Below, one piece after another: positions 43,553 to 52,383 of a stretch of 62,725 nucleotides of DNA. The first letter of the stretch is position 1, and each line of letters opens with the position of its first letter. The notes beneath the pieces are model-generated. The model had not been told where the DNA came from. It did no database searches and saw only the letters and a list, made by a program, of their open reading frames with translations. The position numbers and the translations under genes were made by a program. Source of the DNA: CAZQLE01 sp964593905 (GTDB taxonomy: Bacteria > Chloroflexota > Anaerolineae > Anaerolineales > Anaerolineaceae); the NCBI GenBank assembly GCA_964593905.1, contig CAZQLE010000004.1, positions 1 to 62,725 on the forward strand. Direction: 5' to 3'.

Positions 43553-44036
43553 GGTTTTTGAGTGCCTTTTCCATAAATAAATACACCCCTTTGTCTTCGC
43601 GTAATTGAAAACCAAGCCGTTCATATAAAAACCGGGCCGGGTTGTTGCACTCTACGTGAATGGTGATCGATCTTCCACTGGCATCGCCCTGCGCAAAGAC
43701 ATCCTTCAGCAGCTGCGTTCCGATTCCCTGCCGGCAGTAAGCTGGCAGTATGGCGATATCCACGATGCGGATCTCCCGATCGTAAAAGGCCAGGTATAAG
43801 CGCCCAATCGGCCGGTGGTCTTTTTCGATGATCGAATAAGACCTGGTTTCATAATTTTGAAAATAAGAACGGTTTTGCAAATCAAACTGCATCTTTAAAA
43901 AGGACAGTTTCTGGTCTTCAGTCCAATCGGTAATGGCCAGTTCTTCCCGGCGGGTGCTGGCATACAATTGAAATAGAAAGTCGGCATCCTGATCTGTGAT
44001 GGGTCTCAGGGTGATGGATGGGGTGTTCTGGCTCAT
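43545..44036 (-). CDS. GNAT-family N-acetyltransferase
   Basis: A 163-residue GNAT protein. ITLRPITDQDADFLFQLYASTR opens the fold, IVDIAILPAYCRQGIGTQLLKDVF holds the acetyl-CoA site (Q/RxxGxG/A pattern CRQGIGTQL), and NNPARFLYERLGFQ ends it. Its ATG overlaps the upstream collar gene (ATGA). Being sandwiched between surface-protein genes, it may acetylate an N-terminus, lysine or sugar of the operon products; that is inference. Confidence 0.9.
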   Translation of the reverse strand: MSQNTPSITLRPITDQDADFLFQLYASTRREELAITDWTEDQKLSFLKMQFDLQNRSYFQNYETRSYSIIEKDHRPIGRLYLAFYDREIRIVDIAILPAYCRQGIGTQLLKDVFAQGDASGRSITIHVECNNPARFLYERLGFQLREDKGVYLFMEKALKNHD

Positions 44037-44560
44037 GATCGGGGAGGGAATACCCCGAATAGGGCGATGCAAAAATTGAGGGTTAAGAAAGGCATCATGT
44101 TATTGTGAGGGGTTGAAGCGCCTGTTATTGAGGTTGAGTTTGGCGCCAACGATACCAGATTGGAACTGGAATTGGTCTGATAAGCAGCCTGACCCCGTGA
44201 GCGAGCCAGAACAGCGTTGTTCGGGTTGCGTGAACTGGCCGGGGCGCTAAGGGCAGCAGCCTGGTGGTAATGAGCTGGCATTTCAGTCTCAATCAACTGA
44301 ATGGTCTCTGACCCACCTGTCTCACCTAAAAATCTCTCGGTTAGACCGGGGCCGGGTCCCCAGCCGGCGTGCAAGGGAACACGTCTTTGCAGATCAGGCA
44401 AGGCGAAGTTGCTCTCTCCATTCCCGCCATAGGTGGTGCCCAGCAAGGAAAACAGGGCGGTGTTCTGGCTGATTGGCAAGATTTGACCGTAACATGTGGC
44501 CCATCCGTTGGGCGCAAAATTGCAGGCAAAGATACGAATTTCGGCAACAAATGGATCCAT
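44033..44560 (-). CDS. Phage tail-collar (Mdp-like) protein, third in the set
   Basis: A 175-residue tail-collar-domain protein. The N-terminus EIRIFACNFAPNGWATCYGQILPISQNTALFSLLGTTYGGNGESNFALPDLQRRVPLH is the conserved collar fold; the C-terminus HNNMMPFLTLNFCIALFGVFPP is shared by all three copies. The middle differs between copies. Related 'microcystin-dependent' proteins exist in many bacteria, and single phage tail fibres use this fold for trimer formation or receptor binding. Its role here is unknown. No classical signal peptide. AGGAG precedes the ATG. Confidence 0.9.
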   Translation of the reverse strand: MDPFVAEIRIFACNFAPNGWATCYGQILPISQNTALFSLLGTTYGGNGESNFALPDLQRRVPLHAGWGPGPGLTERFLGETGGSETIQLIETEMPAHYHQAAALSAPASSRNPNNAVLARSRGQAAYQTNSSSNLVSLAPNSTSITGASTPHNNMMPFLTLNFCIALFGVFPPRS

Positions 44561-44572
44561 AACGTCTCCTGG

Positions 44573-45079
44573 TTATGACGGGCTGGGAAAATACCCGTAG
44601 AGCGCGATGATAAAATTGATACTCAGATAGGGCTGCATATTGTCATGTAGCTGGCTGCCGCCCACCGGTTGGAGAAAACTGTTGCTGGTGGGGGTGTTGG
44701 GAGCTGTGGCAGGGCGATAAAGATCAAAAGATTCGCTGACCGCCAGAACCTTCCCAGCGGGATTTGAATCGGTGCCGATGGAGGCTGAGGCGGTGATGAC
44801 ATGATTGTGGGTGGAAATCTGCTGGGTGGTGAGGGTAACGTTTTCAACGCCGCCCAGTGAACCGATGGGGTTGGCAGCGTTGAAATGGACTGGAACGCGG
44901 CCGCGCAAATCGGGCAGTGCAAAGGTCTCTTGGCCGTCGCCGCCATAAGTCGTGCCAATTAAATTAAATAGGGATTCGTACTCAGAAATTTGTAACATCT
45001 GGCCATCACAGAATGCCCACCTATATGGGGGAAAATTCCCTGCGAACATCCGAATTTCACCAATGTATTGTGTGCTCAT
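44573..45079 (-). CDS. Phage tail-collar (Mdp-like) protein, second in the set
   Basis: A 168-residue paralogue: EIRMFAGNFPPYRWAFCDGQMLQISEYESLFNLIGTTYGGDGQETFALPDLRGRVPVHF, variable middle, then HDNMQPYLSINFIIALYGYFPSPS. ATG 45079 lies 16 nt after the first collar gene; the open frame continues upstream into that gene without a start of its own. It follows ISTHNHVITASA, a His-rich turn typical of the fold. Confidence 0.9.
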   Translation of the reverse strand: MSTQYIGEIRMFAGNFPPYRWAFCDGQMLQISEYESLFNLIGTTYGGDGQETFALPDLRGRVPVHFNAANPIGSLGGVENVTLTTQQISTHNHVITASASIGTDSNPAGKVLAVSESFDLYRPATAPNTPTSNSFLQPVGGSQLHDNMQPYLSINFIIALYGYFPSPS

Positions 45080-45095
45080 AGCCGATTTACCCCGC

Positions 45096-45614
45096 TTAGG
45101 ATTGAGATGGAAAGATGCCCTGCAAGGCGATGCAGAAGGAAAGCGCCAGATAGGGTTGGCGGTTCTCATGCGGTTGCGATCCGCCACTGTTTGACACAAG
45201 AGTCGGGTTCATCGCCACCAGGTTCTCGGGGTTGGTGTACAGCCCGCCGGTTGGGCTGGCAGCCAGAATGTTATTGGTGGGGATGGGAGAATTGCCGTAA
45301 CTGGAGGAAGCCTGTACGGCATGGCTGTGTTGGGGCAGCTCACTGATGGACAGGCTGTGGGCCTCTGCGCCCCCGAGTTCCCCCACGTGTTGCCCCGGAC
45401 TATACTCCTCATACATCTGACCGATGGGAACCCGGCCGCGCATGTCGGGCAGACCAAAGCTGACACGCCCATCGCCTCCAAACGTGGTGCCCAACAGAGA
45501 AAATAAAGCTTGATTTTGGATGATGGACATAAGCTGACCATGGCAGTACGCCCAATTACGGGGGGCAAACTGGAAGGAATAAATTTTAATTTCACTCATG
45601 AATGGATCGGCCAT
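45096..45614 (-). CDS. Phage tail-collar (Mdp-like) protein, first in the set
   Basis: A 172-residue paralogue: EIKIYSFQFAPRNWAYCHGQLMSIIQNQALFSLLGTTFGGDGRVSFGLPDMRGRVPIGQ, LPQHSHAVQASS, and HENRQPYLALSFCIALQGIFPSQS. GAGGATA precedes ATG 45614. Together with the next two it forms a set of three unequal copies, as expected for subunits of a hetero-oligomer. Confidence 0.9.
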   Translation of the reverse strand: MADPFMSEIKIYSFQFAPRNWAYCHGQLMSIIQNQALFSLLGTTFGGDGRVSFGLPDMRGRVPIGQMYEEYSPGQHVGELGGAEAHSLSISELPQHSHAVQASSSYGNSPIPTNNILAASPTGGLYTNPENLVAMNPTLVSNSGGSQPHENRQPYLALSFCIALQGIFPSQS

Positions 45615-45637
45615 TTGTGTATCCTCGCTTCAGACCA

Positions 45638-45988
45638 TCATGCTGTATGAAACCACACCTTGCCATCTTTGGAGCGCAGATAGAAAGGGTATCCGCTGCG
45701 GTGCATGATGCGCACCTGCAATTGATCGCTGGCAATTACCTGGATGCGCGCAATGCGATTGTCAGACCCCAGGTCACAGATCTGCTGCCAGGTGCTGCCG
45801 CCGTCTTCAGAGACGAGAATTTTGCCATCCATGGTGCCGTGGTAGAGTTTGTCTGCCCATTCGGCCTGCACGGGCGAAGCACCCATCCCTGCTGCTCCGA
45901 GGCTTAAAACCAAACTACCCAGCGCCGCCGAGCCAATTTTGATGAACTCGCGCCGGGTTACAGGAGAGGACGGTCGAAAGAGTGTCAT
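45638..45988 (-). CDS. Small Tat-exported protein with BNR-like repeat
   Basis: A 116-residue protein. A twin-arginine signal (VTRREFIKIGSAALGSLVLSLGAAG, about residues 10-34) predicts export in folded form, with cleavage near SPVQA. The mature part has one BNR/sialidase-like unit, MDGKILVSEDGGSTWQQICDLG, and ends SKDGKVWFHTA. The 24-nt spacing to the collar genes places it first in the surface operon. AAGGATC precedes ATG 45988. Function unknown. Confidence 0.82.
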   Translation of the reverse strand: MTLFRPSSPVTRREFIKIGSAALGSLVLSLGAAGMGASPVQAEWADKLYHGTMDGKILVSEDGGSTWQQICDLGSDNRIARIQVIASDQLQVRIMHRSGYPFYLRSKDGKVWFHTA

Positions 45989-46068
45989 GAATGATCCTTC
46001 GATGATGGATGACAGCCACAAACATTTCCATGCTGTCATCATGGACTGTGATCTATTTAATTGAAGGT

Positions 46069-46095
46069 TTTATAGGCGGTCTCTGTTAGATTCAA
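46069..46095 (-). promoter_or_regulatory. Possible promoter of the surface-protein operon
   Basis: On the minus strand TTGAAT (46090-46095) and TATAAA (46069-46074) are 15 nt apart, a short spacing. The palindrome CAACCT-T-AGGTTG at 46093-46105 could be an operator. Confidence 0.35.
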
Positions 46096-46268
46096 CCTTA
46101 GGTTGCCCGAATGAATAGCGATGGTTTCCCCGTCAAAACCTTTGGTTTTCATCTATTAGAAAAATTAAGCCGTATCTTATTATAAAGAAAAATTGTAAAG
46201 AATGCCACTCACCCCGTAAATAATTCTTGGGGTTTGCAAATTCGATAGGGATCTTTTGGCCTGATTAC

Positions 46269-46308
46269 CAACCCGATAACCCTGCCGCAACGCGGGGTTA
46301 TCGGGTTG
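46269..46308 (-). terminator. Hairpin after the lipopeptide synthetase gene
   Basis: Arms CAACCCGATAACCC (46269-46282) and its exact complement (46295-46308), 12-nt loop. It lies 19 nt after the stop at 46327. There is no T run, so termination is uncertain. Confidence 0.5.
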
Positions 46309-46326
46309 ATGGATCACTTTAGGGTT

Positions 46327-49300
46327 TTATTCCGGGCGGGCCTGCTGCAACAAGCGGGTGACTGCGCTGGCAAATGAACGGGCGTATGGGTCTTTAATGA
46401 TGGTGGTGGTTGATCCTTCGACCTCACAGGCATTGATTTTGGCGGGATGATATTTTTGCCAGCCCAGAGTTGGTTCAAATGAACACACCAGCGGCTGCCG
46501 GCTGGTGCGGATTACGGTGATTTCTCCTGGATATGGCTGCGGTTTGTAGCTTTTTAATGCCCGGTTGACCGACCGAAAATAAGCGAGCAACTGTTCATGC
46601 CGTTCTTCGGGGTAGCGCAAGAGATGGTCGGCGATGCCGTTGCCTTCAAATTCATCGCTGGTTCTTCTAACCGGGCTTACCAGCCAGACCAGAAAACCAG
46701 CCGTACGGTTGCGAATTCGCCCCACGATTTCAGGAAAAGGCAGCTTTGAAAGGTCTGCCAACCAGGGGCCGAGGTTGTGCAAAAAGGCCGCGGCCGAGCG
46801 GGGGGTCAGTTGAAAGTTGTAATACCCCGAATCGGGATGCGCATAGTTGACGATGATCACTGCCCCGGTTTTTTGCCCCTGCTGGTATAGCTGTTGTGCC
46901 ATCTCATAGGCAATTACACTGCCGGCGCAGTAACCGGCCAGGTAATAGGGGCCTTCCGGCTGGATCTGGCGGATCTCACGAATATACTGACTGGCAATAT
47001 CCTCAATGCGGTCCAGCGGCTGGCTGACGCCATCAATCCCGGTGGCGCGGATGCCGTACAAGGGCTGATCGTTTCCCAGATAGCGGGCCCAGATGCTAAA
47101 CCCCACCACGTCGCCATCAAAGGGGTGAATGAAGAAGAGGGGTGGTTTGCTGCCGGCCGGCTGCAACGGCACCACAATTCGCCAGGTTGAGCCGGCATGA
47201 TATTGCTCGATTTGCGCGGCCAGCGCTTGAATTGTGCCAGATTCATACAAAATGGTCAGAGGCAGGTTTTTTTGGAATTTTGTTTGAATTTTGGCAAACA
47301 TGCGAATTGCCAGCAGTGAGTGCCCGCCCAGATCAAAGAAATTTTCAGTGATTCCAATCGGATGGGTGTTTAATAATTCTTCCCACACGGCAACCAGCCA
47401 ACGCTCGGTGACGGTGCGCGGGGCAATATGTTCGCCGGCTTCATCGCGGTCGATGACCGGCACCGGCAGCGCTTTGCGGTTGACCTTGCGATTGGGCGTT
47501 AAGGGCATTTCACTCAGATAGATGAAATGCGAGGGGATCATATATAGCGGCAGGCTTTGCTGCAGGTAGCTGCGCAGCTCTGGCGTGGGGACCTGTCTGT
47601 GGTTTGCGCTGACCAGATACGCTGCCAGACGGCGGTCGCCCGGCAGAATTTCGACCACCTGCGCCACTGCCCAGGCGATATCGGGGTGCTGGCTCAGGGC
47701 CGATTCGATTTCGCCCAGTTCAATGCGGTGCCCATGCAGCTTCACTTGAAAATCCATCCGTCCCAGATATTCCAACTGGCCGTCGGGCAGCCACCGCACC
47801 AGGTCGCCGGTGCGGTACATGCGTGCAGCGGGATGGGGAGAAAATGGGTCGGGCAGAAACCGTTCGGCAGTCAGCTCGGGCCGGTTGAGATAGCCCCGCG
47901 CAATACCCACGCCGCCGATATACAGTTCTCCGGCGATGCCCGGCGGCAGTAACTGCCCAAATGGGTCAAGCACATACACTCTGTTGTTGGCAATGGGGCG
48001 GCCGATGGTGATCGGTTGACTATGTTTTACCTCGCAGATGGTGGACCAGATGGTCGTTTCGGTCGGGCCATACATATTCCACAGCGCTGCGCAGCGCTCT
48101 AAAATTTGCCGGGCCAGATCGGCCGGCAGCGCCTCGCCGCCGCACAGTGCGGTCAGGTCTGCTTTGCCTGCCCAGCCGGCATCCAACAACATACGCCAGG
48201 TGACCGGAGTGGCTTGCAACAGGTCGATTTTTTCCCGATCCAGCAGGGTGAGCAGTGCTGCGCCGTCGACAATCTCTTCATCGGTGGCCAATACCACACA
48301 GCCGCCGTAGAAAAGCGGCAGATACAGTTCGAGACCAGCGATATCAAAAGACAGGGTTGTCACCGACAGCAAACGGCCGCCCGGTTTGAACCCCGGTGCA
48401 GTTTGCATGGCATTGATGAAATTCGCCACGGCATGTTGCTCAATTAAAACCCCTTTGGGTTTGCCTGTTGACCCCGAGGTGTAGATTACATAGGCCAGGC
48501 TGTTCCCGGTGGCGGTTGGCGGCAGGTCGCTTTCAAATGCCGCTGTGGTCAGCAGGGGGTGCTGCTCGTCGAAGAGGATCGTTTCTGCGCGGGCGGTGAA
48601 TAAGCCCTGGAACTGGCTGACGGTAAAGACTGCGGCCAGGTTTGCATCTGCGGCCATAAATTCCAGTCGTTCAGGCGGAAAGGCCGGGTCCAGCGGCACG
48701 TACGCGCAGCCAGCCTTTAGAACGCCCAGCACGCAGGCGGCCATTTCGACCGAACGGGGCAGACAGATGCCGATCAGTGATTCTGGCTGCACACCGCTGG
48801 CGCGCAGGGCGTGGGCATAGCGGTTGGCCTGCGCGTTTAACTGCGCATAGGTCAGGCGACGGTCGCCGCACACAATCGCTTCGGCGGTGGGTGTGTTTGA
48901 AACCTGCTGCTCAAAACGGTGGGCCAGCGACTGTTCGGGGGCATAATCGCGCTCTGTATCGTTCCAGATATCCAGAATTTGGGTTTGCTCTGTCGCCGAG
49001 ATCAGCGGCAGTTCGTTCAGGTTTGCCCCGGGGTGATCAAGCGCGGCTTGCAGCAGCACCATATAATGATCCAACATGTGCAGCATGGTTTCGGGGTGGT
49101 AAAGATCGGTGTTATATTCCACAGTCAGCCGGTGATAATCGGATAAATCAATCACCGTGAATGAGAAGTCAAACTGTGCACCTTTGCGGTCTACATCCAG
49201 ATAGGTTGTCTCGAGACCGGAAAAATGGATGGACGGCATGGTCACGTTGATCATGTTAAACATCACCTGGAATAAGGGCGAGATGGAGGCATCTCGCGGT

Positions 49301-52300
49301 GGGTTTAGCTCTGCGACCAGTGAAGAGAAACTGATTTCGTCATGGTCGAAGGCTTCCAGGGTGGTTGTGCGCACCTGCTCGAGAAGTTGTTCAAAGCTGT
49401 ATTCAGGGTTCAGATTGAGACGCATGACCAGCGTATTGACCAGCGAAGCCACCAGGTTTTCGGTTGCAGGGTGGCGGCGGTTGGCCACTGGCACCCCCAC
49501 CGAAAGATCTTCCTGCGCGGTATAGCGATAAAGCAGGGTGTAAAAGGCAGCCAGTGCGGCCATAAAGGGCGTGGCGTTGCGTTTGGCGGTGAATTCATGC
49601 AGTTGGTTTTGCAGGGCCAGTGGGATGTCGCGCGATAAAATTGCACCGCGGCTGGTCTGGATTTGCGGACGGGGCAGGTCTGTATTTAATGAAAGCACGG
49701 GAACGCCGCTGAGTTTTTGACGCCAGAAGTCGATCACGGCGTGCAACGAGCCAGAAGTGGAGAGTTGGCGCTCCCAGGCGGCGTAATCTACCGCTTGTAT
49801 TGGCACGGGTGGCAGCAGCGGTGTTCTGCCCTCCATGCGGGCCGAGTAAATTTCGGCCAGCTCCTTTACGTTTACGGTTAATGACCAGGCATCGGTGATG
49901 ATATGATGCATTACCGATAAAAGAATGTATTCAGCCTCTGCAATGTGGATTAAGGTCACGCGAAACAGGGGCAATTTTGTCAGCTCAAAGGGTTCGCAGG
50001 TCAGCTCTTGCATCAGTTGCTGCGGGTCAACCGGGCTGTCTCGCAGGTCTATGGTTTTGATGGTGAGACTGCCCGCAGGGTGGATCTTTTGGGACGGGAC
50101 GCCATTTTCGACCGGGAAAGAGGTGCGCAAAACTTCATGCCGGCTGACAATTGCATCCAGCGCCTCCTGCAAATAATCCAGCCGGCAGATGCCCTTCCAG
50201 CGCAGCGCGGTGGCCATGTTATAAGCCGTTCCAGCGGGTTGCAGTTGGTGCAGAAACCACATGCGCTCCTGTGAATAAGACAGCGGCAGCGACCCGCTTC
50301 GGTCGATGGGTTCGATGGGCGGGAGCGACTGCTTTGCCCCGGCCATCTGCGCCCGTTCAATTTCGCGGGCCAGCCATTCGATGGTGGGGTGTTCAAAAAG
50401 CTCCATCAAATCGAGATCGACCCCAAAAGTGGCGCGCACCTCAGACAGAATGAAGGCGGCATCCAGCGACGAGCCGCCAATTTCAAAGAAATTGTCATCT
50501 GGGAAGACCGTGGTGCGGTTTAGTTCGCGTTGTGCAATGGCGATCAACTTCTCTTCAACGGGCAAGACAGCGCGCAGATTCCGGCTTTCCTCCTGGAAGG
50601 CAAGCTGGTCCAGCGTTGAAATGGCGATGGCCGGAAAGTCTGGCACCAAAAAAGCGGCTCTTGATTTTGTCCGGCTTAATTTTCCATTGGCGGTGCGGGG
50701 CAGATTGCCGGCCAACAAAATTGCCACACTCTGAACAGGCAACTGCTGGTCTTTGGCTACGGCCTTGCGAATGCCTTCAAAAATGCCTTTTATGCTCTGC
50801 GTATCTGGAACCTGGGTGGTTTCTGCCAGAATGACCAGCCGTTCTTCTTTGCCGATATCTGTCGAAAAGGCGGCTGCCGCGCTGATTAACCCCGGGTTGG
50901 AATCGATGGCGCTTTTTTCGATATCCTGCGGATAAAAATTTAAACCGCGGATGATGATCAGCTCTTTTAACCGCCCGGTAATATACAGCTCGTTATCGAG
51001 TAAAAAGCCAAGATCGCCGGTGCGCAAAAACGGGCCATCCACCGGGTCGGATGTAAAAGCGCCAAAGAAAGTCTCGGTGTCTTCCGGTTTTTGCCAGTAG
51101 CCGGCGGCCACCATCTCGCCCGAAACCCAGATTTCGCCAATTTCTTTTTCATCTAATTGATGGCGGTTTTTCGGGTCTATAATGCGGAGATCACATTCTG
51201 GGAAGGGCGAACCGCAGCTTACCAGGGCGATTCCCTTCAGATCATCTGCCTGCGCCGGGACATAGTGATTAATCTCCAGTTCATTCCGCGCTGCCAGCAG
51301 TGTTTTGGGGCCTTCTGGCTGGGGCTGCCCCGAGACGATATAAGACGCCTCGGTTAACCCGTAGCCGGGCATGAAACTGGATTTTTGGAACCCGAATGGG
51401 GCAAACCGGTTGTGGAAACTGGTCATTACCTCAGCGCGTACCGGTTCGGAACTGCAAAACGCAATCCGCCATGTGGAAAGATCCAGCGGGTTATTTTCAT
51501 CGGGGTGATAGTTTTCGGCGCACCAGTGATAGCCAAAGTTTGGGCCACCTGTAACGTTAATTTTAAATTTTGAAATGGCGTCCAACCACAACCCGGGCGA
51601 GCTCATCACAACCTGCGGTTGCAGTAAATATAAAGACATCTGCGACACAACCGGTTGGAAAATGGCGGTTTGCAGCCCCATGATATGGTCGAGCGGGGTC
51701 CAGACGAGCATTTTTTCCTGTGGCTGCAACTGGCAGGCTCGTTCGGTGGCTTTTAATGCGGCGTATAAATTGCCGTGGGTGAGCATAACCCCCCGCGGTT
51801 CGCTGGTTGAGCCGGAAGCATATTGAATGAACGCCAGTGTATTCTGGTCCGCTTGGGCAGGTTTCCAATCGGGGATCTCGATCAGGGGTTGGGTCTGGTC
51901 CACCAGGTTCCACTGGATGCCGCGGAAGGTCTCGTGCTGTGCGAGGGCATTTTGAACCTTGGTAAAGGTGGAAGAAATTGTAAGCCCCAGGCAGGCCCCG
52001 GTATCTTCCATAATATTCAGCAGCCGTTCGGTCTGTTCGCGGTTGCGGGGCATGAATAAGGGCACGGCAACTGCGCCGGCGTATAAGCAGGCCCAGACCG
52101 AAATTAAAAAATCAAAGCCGGTGGGAAATAGCAGCACGACCGGTTTTCCAGATGCCTGCTGCGCCACCAGCCATTTTGCCAGCATCTGCACGCGAAGTTC
52201 GAATTCACCCAGGGTATATGAATAAGAGACCTGTAATTTTTCATTAATCAAGGCGGCGAAGGGTTGTTTTGGATTGCTGTTCGCCTGTGTTTGAAGAATG

Positions 52301-52383
52301 CTGACCAGTGAAACAAAATTACCCGCCAGTGATGGATCTTCCTTGTTGTTTGCTGGGAATGATGGAATCATCGCGTTAGTCAT
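46327..52383 (-). CDS. FAAL-ACP-C-A-PCP-TE lipopeptide synthetase
   Basis: About 2,018 residues in one chain: fatty acyl-AMP ligase (~1-600; YASGSTSEPRGVMLTHGNL), carrier (Ser near 636, GGSSLD), condensation domain (~690-1120; HHIITDAW near 826), adenylation domain (~1150-1640; YTSGSTGKPKG near 1304, YGPTETT, TGDLVRW, NRKVNRKAL), carrier (GGHSLL near 1686) and thioesterase (~1740-2018). By hand alignment the specificity residues read DILQLGMIWK, close to a glycine code. The product would be an N-acyl amino acid. The thioesterase has Cys1819 in GYCAG, and Thr1992 where the catalytic His is expected. ATG 52383 has GGAG 7 nt upstream. Confidence 0.93.
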   Translation of the reverse strand: MTNAMIPSFPANNKEDPSLAGNFVSLVSILQTQANSNPKQPFAALINEKLQVSYSYTLGEFELRVQMLAKWLVAQQASGKPVVLLFPTGFDFLISVWACLYAGAVAVPLFMPRNREQTERLLNIMEDTGACLGLTISSTFTKVQNALAQHETFRGIQWNLVDQTQPLIEIPDWKPAQADQNTLAFIQYASGSTSEPRGVMLTHGNLYAALKATERACQLQPQEKMLVWTPLDHIMGLQTAIFQPVVSQMSLYLLQPQVVMSSPGLWLDAISKFKINVTGGPNFGYHWCAENYHPDENNPLDLSTWRIAFCSSEPVRAEVMTSFHNRFAPFGFQKSSFMPGYGLTEASYIVSGQPQPEGPKTLLAARNELEINHYVPAQADDLKGIALVSCGSPFPECDLRIIDPKNRHQLDEKEIGEIWVSGEMVAAGYWQKPEDTETFFGAFTSDPVDGPFLRTGDLGFLLDNELYITGRLKELIIIRGLNFYPQDIEKSAIDSNPGLISAAAAFSTDIGKEERLVILAETTQVPDTQSIKGIFEGIRKAVAKDQQLPVQSVAILLAGNLPRTANGKLSRTKSRAAFLVPDFPAIAISTLDQLAFQEESRNLRAVLPVEEKLIAIAQRELNRTTVFPDDNFFEIGGSSLDAAFILSEVRATFGVDLDLMELFEHPTIEWLAREIERAQMAGAKQSLPPIEPIDRSGSLPLSYSQERMWFLHQLQPAGTAYNMATALRWKGICRLDYLQEALDAIVSRHEVLRTSFPVENGVPSQKIHPAGSLTIKTIDLRDSPVDPQQLMQELTCEPFELTKLPLFRVTLIHIAEAEYILLSVMHHIITDAWSLTVNVKELAEIYSARMEGRTPLLPPVPIQAVDYAAWERQLSTSGSLHAVIDFWRQKLSGVPVLSLNTDLPRPQIQTSRGAILSRDIPLALQNQLHEFTAKRNATPFMAALAAFYTLLYRYTAQEDLSVGVPVANRRHPATENLVASLVNTLVMRLNLNPEYSFEQLLEQVRTTTLEAFDHDEISFSSLVAELNPPRDASISPLFQVMFNMINVTMPSIHFSGLETTYLDVDRKGAQFDFSFTVIDLSDYHRLTVEYNTDLYHPETMLHMLDHYMVLLQAALDHPGANLNELPLISATEQTQILDIWNDTERDYAPEQSLAHRFEQQVSNTPTAEAIVCGDRRLTYAQLNAQANRYAHALRASGVQPESLIGICLPRSVEMAACVLGVLKAGCAYVPLDPAFPPERLEFMAADANLAAVFTVSQFQGLFTARAETILFDEQHPLLTTAAFESDLPPTATGNSLAYVIYTSGSTGKPKGVLIEQHAVANFINAMQTAPGFKPGGRLLSVTTLSFDIAGLELYLPLFYGGCVVLATDEEIVDGAALLTLLDREKIDLLQATPVTWRMLLDAGWAGKADLTALCGGEALPADLARQILERCAALWNMYGPTETTIWSTICEVKHSQPITIGRPIANNRVYVLDPFGQLLPPGIAGELYIGGVGIARGYLNRPELTAERFLPDPFSPHPAARMYRTGDLVRWLPDGQLEYLGRMDFQVKLHGHRIELGEIESALSQHPDIAWAVAQVVEILPGDRRLAAYLVSANHRQVPTPELRSYLQQSLPLYMIPSHFIYLSEMPLTPNRKVNRKALPVPVIDRDEAGEHIAPRTVTERWLVAVWEELLNTHPIGITENFFDLGGHSLLAIRMFAKIQTKFQKNLPLTILYESGTIQALAAQIEQYHAGSTWRIVVPLQPAGSKPPLFFIHPFDGDVVGFSIWARYLGNDQPLYGIRATGIDGVSQPLDRIEDIASQYIREIRQIQPEGPYYLAGYCAGSVIAYEMAQQLYQQGQKTGAVIIVNYAHPDSGYYNFQLTPRSAAAFLHNLGPWLADLSKLPFPEIVGRIRNRTAGFLVWLVSPVRRTSDEFEGNGIADHLLRYPEERHEQLLAYFRSVNRALKSYKPQPYPGEITVIRTSRQPLVCSFEPTLGWQKYHPAKINACEVEGSTTTIIKDPYARSFASAVTRLLQQARPE

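Larger units (their letters stand above)
45989..46326. other. 338-nt intergenic region
   Basis: No gene is supported. It holds a possible minus-strand promoter (46069-46095), a CAACCT-T-AGGTTG palindrome at 46093-46105 that overlaps that promoter's -35 side, AT-rich sequence, and a 14-bp perfect hairpin at 46269-46308 just after the lipopeptide synthetase stop. Confidence 0.6.

Noticed and set aside
44033..45614. Prophage or phage-derived contractile system
   Set aside because: Only collar-domain proteins are present; no sheath, tube, baseplate, capsid, integrase or lysis genes occur nearby.
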